25,578 nt of DNA. Origin: a virus. The DNA is taken from positions 1 to 25,578 of the IMG/VR virus record IMGVR_UViG_3300031857_001238; one strand, 5' to 3'. Under the pieces are notes generated by a model. That model was given only the letters and a program-made list of their open reading frames with translations, searched no databases and was not told the origin of the DNA. Of the stretch, positions 21,996 through 25,578 are shown piece by piece (the stretch's first letter is position 1; every line of letters begins with the position of its first letter). The translations under genes were made by a program, and so were the position numbers.

Positions 21996-23497
21996 TGGAT
22001 GGATTGCTTGATCGGCTGTTTCCCGCCAATCCCGTTCTTGGGCTGTTGGGAGACGAAAACTTACAGCAGCAGGCTAGGCAGCAGGGACTCTTAGGTCTTG
22101 CTGCGGGTCTGTTGCAAGCGGGTGGTCCTAGCAGGACTCGCACGAATATCGGTCAGGCATTGGGTTCTGGGTTGATGGCTGGTCAGCAGATGTATCAGAA
22201 CGCTGTCAACCAGCAGATCAGCCAAGCAGGTGCTATGCAGAAGATGCAAGAAGCACAAAGGCTGCGCCAGCAGCAGGAACTTGTGCGACAGGTCATGCCT
22301 CAATTGGTAACAACTGAGCGTCAGCAAGCACTCACTACTGGTGCACAGGCGGCTGATCCGTTGGCCGCTCTAATCCAATCGGCAGAAGGCGGCACTCTCA
22401 ACCAGCCTGCAATCAATCAACAAGCACTGTCTCAACTGTCTTCATATCTCCCTCCTGCTGATTTTGAGAAGGTTGTAAATGCTCTTGAGAAACGCATCAA
22501 GATCATGCAGCCGCAGGATGTTTTTGAGTATAAATCTTCTGGTAGCGACATTGTTCAGATCGATAAACGAACAGGCGCCACTCGTGCGGTGTATAACAGA
22601 GAGGATATTCCGAAGCTGTCTGAACTTGGTTCTTTGTATGCCTCGGTTCAATTCCCTGGTGTCAAGACACAAAACCTAAGCCCTCAACAGCTTGGTCAGG
22701 TTCTTGAGTTCCAACAGCGTCCGTCTCCTGCTGCATTGGCTGATTTGCAAATTAAAGCCGAAACGTTGAAAGCAGAAACTGGTATTGATCTGACCAGAAA
22801 CATTGTTGCGCTTGCTGGTGGTCAACCATTGCAAGCCGCTGCTGCTGCTCCTGCTGCTCAACCTCAAGCACCGGTTGCCGCTCAACCAGAAGTTGCTCAA
22901 CCTGTTACCGGAGCACAACCGCAGCAGGAAGGTTTTGTGCCGACTGTTAGAAATCAAAGTGTTCCGCTTAAGTTCCGCACTGAGTTGGAAGTTGCACAAC
23001 CAAAAGTCGTATCTGCCGCTCGCTCTGCGATCAAAGATCTGCGCGACTTAAAAGATGCTGTCGAGCAAGTTCGTAGCCATCCCGGTCTTGCGTCTGCGAC
23101 TGGATTCGGTGGTACTGCTCTAAGTGCTATCCCTGGGACTCAGGCGGCAAATGCTAGGGCGCTGCTTGATAACCTAAAGAATCGCAACTTTATTGCTGGT
23201 ATCGTCAATCTTCGTCAGCAATCCCCGACTGGTTCAGGCGTTGGTTCTTTGACTGAGCGAGAGGGCGCAAGGTTTGAAAACCTAAAAGCCGCGCTGGATC
23301 AAGCGCAAACGGTCGATCAACTTCGGGAGCAATTGGATATTCTGAGCCGTGCTACCAATGAGGCCATCTCTGGTTTGTATGAGGGCTATCAGTTGGATTA
23401 CGGTAAAAACAAGACGATTGAAGAAGACCTTAAAAAGTCTGTAATTAGTCCTGCTGGAGCAAAGCGTAAGTCTTTGACCGACATTTTTGGGAAGTGA
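21995..23497 (+). CDS. Putative internal virion/ejection protein (500 residues)
   Basis: Helical Gln/Ala/Leu-rich protein. The N-terminus (LFPANPVLGLLGDENLQQQA, QQGLLGLAAGLLQAGGPSRT) recurs in phage internal proteins; residues about 75-115 form a coiled coil. A small beta segment (VFEYKSSGSDIVQIDKRTG) is followed by LSPQQLGQVLEF, an Ala/Pro/Gln linker (about residues 283-305) and a second helical domain (VVSAARSAIKDLRDLKDAVE, SGVGSLTEREGARFENLKAA) typical of ejection-type proteins in podoviruses. No lysozyme motif (such as a catalytic E with GxxQ) is visible. The TAATG junction couples it to the glycine-zipper gene. Confidence 0.72.
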   Translation: MDGLLDRLFPANPVLGLLGDENLQQQARQQGLLGLAAGLLQAGGPSRTRTNIGQALGSGLMAGQQMYQNAVNQQISQAGAMQKMQEAQRLRQQQELVRQVMPQLVTTERQQALTTGAQAADPLAALIQSAEGGTLNQPAINQQALSQLSSYLPPADFEKVVNALEKRIKIMQPQDVFEYKSSGSDIVQIDKRTGATRAVYNREDIPKLSELGSLYASVQFPGVKTQNLSPQQLGQVLEFQQRPSPAALADLQIKAETLKAETGIDLTRNIVALAGGQPLQAAAAAPAAQPQAPVAAQPEVAQPVTGAQPQQEGFVPTVRNQSVPLKFRTELEVAQPKVVSAARSAIKDLRDLKDAVEQVRSHPGLASATGFGGTALSAIPGTQAANARALLDNLKNRNFIAGIVNLRQQSPTGSGVGSLTEREGARFENLKAALDQAQTVDQLREQLDILSRATNEAISGLYEGYQLDYGKNKTIEEDLKKSVISPAGAKRKSLTDIFGK

Positions 23498-23498
23498 C

Positions 23499-25091
23499 AT
23501 GGCAAAGAGTCTGTCAGATCGCATTATCGAGGCGCGAGGCCAAGGTTACAAAGACGACGAAATCGTCAAGTTCCTAGTGCAAAGCGGAATCCGCGCTGAC
23601 GACATTACGACAGCCATGAAAGAGGGCTATTCCTCTACGCAGGCGCTTGATTATCTGACAGCAGGAAGACCAATAGAGGAACGCGCTGCGCGAATTCCAG
23701 GGCTTGTTGCTCGTGGCGCTGCTCCGGTTGCTGTAGGCGCTGCGATGGGCGCTCCGTTTGGTCCTCCTGGTATGGCCGCTGGAGCCTTGGCGGTTCCTGC
23801 TGCTGAGGCTGCTACGCAGCTTTATAACCTTGCTGCACCTCAATCCATGCAAATTCCAACGCCAATGCAAGCCATTGGTGGATTGGCGACTCGGATGGGT
23901 CTGCCTCAGCCTGAGACTGTGCCTGAGCAGATGATGACTGCTGCTGGTGGCGGTGCTGCTGGTGCTATTGGAACGATCCCCGGGATGGCTAGGATGGCAC
24001 AGACGGCTGTTACCCCGACTGGAAGGGCTGTGGCTGGACAGATGGCTGCTCGTCCTGGTCAGCAGATTGTTGCTGGTGCTGTCGGTCCTGCTACGGGTGA
24101 GGCAGTGGCAGACGTAACTGATAGCGATGTTGCTGGACAAATTGCTTCCATTGTCGCATCTGGTGCTGTTGGCGCAGGCAGGGGTCAACGAGAGATCGTG
24201 CCGACTCCTGAAGCAATGAAACAGGCGGCAGCAGCATCCTATCAACGGTCCGAGCAGGCTGGTGCAATCATTGCCCCACAAAGCCTCCAGAAAGCCGCGC
24301 AAGACATTTTTAAGTCTGTTGATAGCCTTGGGTACTTGCCTCGATCTCAACCCGCTGTAGCCGCATTTTTGGATGAGTTCGGACAGCAAGCACAAACTCC
24401 GTTGACGCTTGAAAGACTGGAGAGATTGCGCCGTGCGGCTGGGAATGTTGCGGCATCTCGTGATCGTTCAGAAAGCAAAATGGGCATGGCTATTCTGAAC
24501 AAGATGGATGATTTTGTTGAGAACTTGCAAGACGCTGATCTTGTGGCTGGTGCTGGCCCCTCTCGGCAAATGGCAATTGATGCTCTGAAAGAAGCTCGTG
24601 GGCTTTACAGCAGGGCAGCCAAGGGTCAAGAAATTGAGACTTTGCTTGAGCGCGCACAAAATAGTGCGGCGCAATATAGCCAGTCTGGAATGGAGAACTC
24701 CATTCGAGTGCAATTTAGACAGCTTGCTAACAATCAAACCAAACTCAGAAGGTTTACTAAAGAAGAGCAGGAATTGATCAAAGACGTTGCACGTGGTGGT
24801 CCTGTTGACAATGTCTTGCGTTACTTCGGCAAATTGTCACCGACTGGCGTAATTTCTGGTGGTATTGCTACGGGCGCAGGGTATGCGCTTGGTGGTACTA
24901 CTGGCGCTGTTGCTGTGCCTGCAATGGGTGCTGCTGCTAGAGAGATGGCTGGCGCTAGAATGCAGAGCAAGGTTGATGAATTGATCTCGCAGATTCTGAT
25001 GGGTAGGCCAGTTGGCAGAGAGCCTGCGACATACTTTAACGTGCCTGCCGCAATGCGTGGGCTTCTGACTCCTCAAGTTGAGGTGGAATAA
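23499..25091 (+). CDS. Putative internal virion/ejection protein with hydrophobic Gly/Ala segments (530 residues)
   Basis: The N-terminus carries a helical motif found in many phage ejection proteins: RGQGYKDDEIVKFLVQS, DDITTAMKEGYSSTQALDYL. It is followed by an Ala/Gly/Pro hydrophobic stretch (about residues 64-110), another near 145-165 (AAGGGAAGAIGTIPGMA), a soluble helical domain (about 235-430; LTLERLERLRRAAGNVAASR) and a third hydrophobic Gly/Ala stretch (about 445-485; GGIATGAGYALGGTTGAVAV). These could insert in the host membrane during ejection. I chose ATG 23499 over the in-frame TTG at 23487 because GGGAAG gives proper spacing. The TAATG junction leads to the fibre gene. Confidence 0.72.
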   Translation: MAKSLSDRIIEARGQGYKDDEIVKFLVQSGIRADDITTAMKEGYSSTQALDYLTAGRPIEERAARIPGLVARGAAPVAVGAAMGAPFGPPGMAAGALAVPAAEAATQLYNLAAPQSMQIPTPMQAIGGLATRMGLPQPETVPEQMMTAAGGGAAGAIGTIPGMARMAQTAVTPTGRAVAGQMAARPGQQIVAGAVGPATGEAVADVTDSDVAGQIASIVASGAVGAGRGQREIVPTPEAMKQAAAASYQRSEQAGAIIAPQSLQKAAQDIFKSVDSLGYLPRSQPAVAAFLDEFGQQAQTPLTLERLERLRRAAGNVAASRDRSESKMGMAILNKMDDFVENLQDADLVAGAGPSRQMAIDALKEARGLYSRAAKGQEIETLLERAQNSAAQYSQSGMENSIRVQFRQLANNQTKLRRFTKEEQELIKDVARGGPVDNVLRYFGKLSPTGVISGGIATGAGYALGGTTGAVAVPAMGAAAREMAGARMQSKVDELISQILMGRPVGREPATYFNVPAAMRGLLTPQVEVE

Positions 25092-25578
25092 TGGCAAAGA
25101 CAAAGATCTCAGAGTTCGACACTAATCCAGACCTCAACACAGACATCAATTCGATCAACATCGCAGAAGGTTGCTCCCCTGCGAATATCAACAATGCCAT
25201 CCGGCAGTTGATGGCTGATCTGAAAGAGTGGCAGAACGGCTCCCAGGACAAGTACATTGCCCCGGCTGGAACTGCTGCTGCGCCTAGCTGGACGTTCAAC
25301 GGTGATACCGATACAGGTTTTTATTCTGCTGCTGGCAACCAGATCGGAGTTGCTGCCAACGGGTCATCTGTCGGTACATTTACCTCTGCTGGATTTGTTG
25401 GGAACGTCACCGGTAATGTCACTGGGAATGTCACCGGTAATGTGACCGGAAATGTCAGCGGAAATGCTGGAACTGTGACTAACGGGGTGTACACGACCGG
25501 AAATCAGACGATTGCTGGCGTTAAGACGTTCTCTAGCAGTCCTGTTCTGCCAACTCCATCAACCAGTGACAACAGCAC
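25091..25578 (+). CDS. Tail fibre protein, N-terminal part (runs off the window)
   Basis: Open from ATG 25091 (overlapping the previous stop by one base) to the window end, 162 codons without a stop. The N-terminus, FDTNPDLNTDINSINIAEG then CSPANINNAIRQLMADLKEW, is a virion-anchoring domain common to podovirus tail fibres (INIAEGC-PxNINxAIRxLM). It is followed by SWTFNGDTDTGFYSAAGN, another usual fibre motif, and then by five N-V-T-G repeats and GNQTIAGVKTFSSSPVLPTP, the repeating motif of phage fibre shafts. The receptor-binding part lies beyond the window. Confidence 0.85.
   Translation, partial: MAKTKISEFDTNPDLNTDINSINIAEGCSPANINNAIRQLMADLKEWQNGSQDKYIAPAGTAAAPSWTFNGDTDTGFYSAAGNQIGVAANGSSVGTFTSAGFVGNVTGNVTGNVTGNVTGNVSGNAGTVTNGVYTTGNQTIAGVKTFSSSPVLPTPSTSDNS
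25403..25462 (+). repeat. Five 12-base tandem repeats encoding NVTG
   Basis: In-frame units AACGTCACCGGT, AATGTCACTGGG, AATGTCACCGGT, AATGTGACCGGA and AATGTCAGCGGA start at 25403, 25415, 25427, 25439 and 25451. They encode NVTG four times and NVSG once, a probable fibre-shaft segment able to expand or contract by slippage. Confidence 0.9.

Noticed and set aside
23574-24395. A 273-codon - strand open frame opposite the last ejection gene
   Set aside because: Ser/Arg/His-rich low-complexity product expected from the reverse of Ala/Gly codons.
17749-25578. Diversity-generating retroelement near the fibre genes
   Set aside because: No reverse transcriptase and no template/variable repeat pair with adenine-biased changes are visible; the fibre repeats are ordinary protein-coding modules.
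1-25578. Prophage with attachment sites
   Set aside because: No integrase, tRNA fragment or flanking direct repeat is visible, so a lysogenic state cannot be supported.

Overview
The window looks like the virion-assembly half of a tailed double-stranded DNA phage, most likely a podovirus. It could also be a prophage, but no integrase, repressor or bacterial housekeeping gene is visible. All supported genes are on the + strand and are packed end to end, mostly with ATGA, GTGA, TAATG or TGATG stop-start overlaps. I see no rRNA, tRNA or CRISPR array, and no gene-free stretch longer than about 70 bases. The capsid protein and adaptor resemble those of phage SU10-type podoviruses, and the portal is P22-like. 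The host cannot be fixed from the sequence; base composition is near 50% G+C, and the small accessory proteins are of types I associate with aquatic phages.

Layout. (1) 1-844: end of an upstream operon with an unidentified ORF, a MazG-like nucleotide pyrophosphohydrolase and a 60-residue protein, closed by a rho-independent terminator. (2) 845-3820: accessory block with a GT32-type sugar transferase, a second protein with weak sugar-transferase features, five small proteins (DUF3008-like, two short basic ones, a six-cysteine acidic one, a DUF6321-like one) and a 2-oxoglutarate/Fe(II) oxygenase. (3) 3847-9641: packaging and head module, with small and large terminase, a short coiled-coil protein, portal, a 77-residue protein, scaffold and SU10-type major capsid protein. 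(4) 9682-11898: a hypothetical protein, a GT-A glycosyltransferase embedded in the structural operon, the head-tail adaptor and two small phage-type proteins. (5) 11901-19949: a 1626-residue repetitive fibre protein, a 324-residue repeat protein that looks like its detached C-terminus, a P22 gp10-like stabilisation/nozzle candidate and a C1q/TNF-like jelly-roll fibre protein. (6) 19942-25091: a GNAT-like acetyltransferase followed by four Ala/Gln/Gly-rich proteins that look like ejected internal virion proteins. (7) 25091-end: N-terminal part of a tail fibre, running off the window.

How it works together. Terminase packages DNA through the portal into a scaffolded capsid; the adaptor and nozzle-like protein complete the neck; the long repetitive proteins and fibres probably make host contact; the Ala/Gln-rich proteins probably enter the cell with the DNA. 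The sugar transferases and the 2OG oxygenase, one transferase lying between capsid and adaptor, suggest covalent decoration of virion proteins or of host envelope. The most interesting sequence-level signals are: a fibre gene whose repeat motif continues across a stop-start boundary in another reading frame; regular ~1-kb alternation of AT-rich and GC-rich DNA inside that gene; exact 10-residue tryptophan spacing in the next protein; and three hairpins placed over translation-initiation regions.
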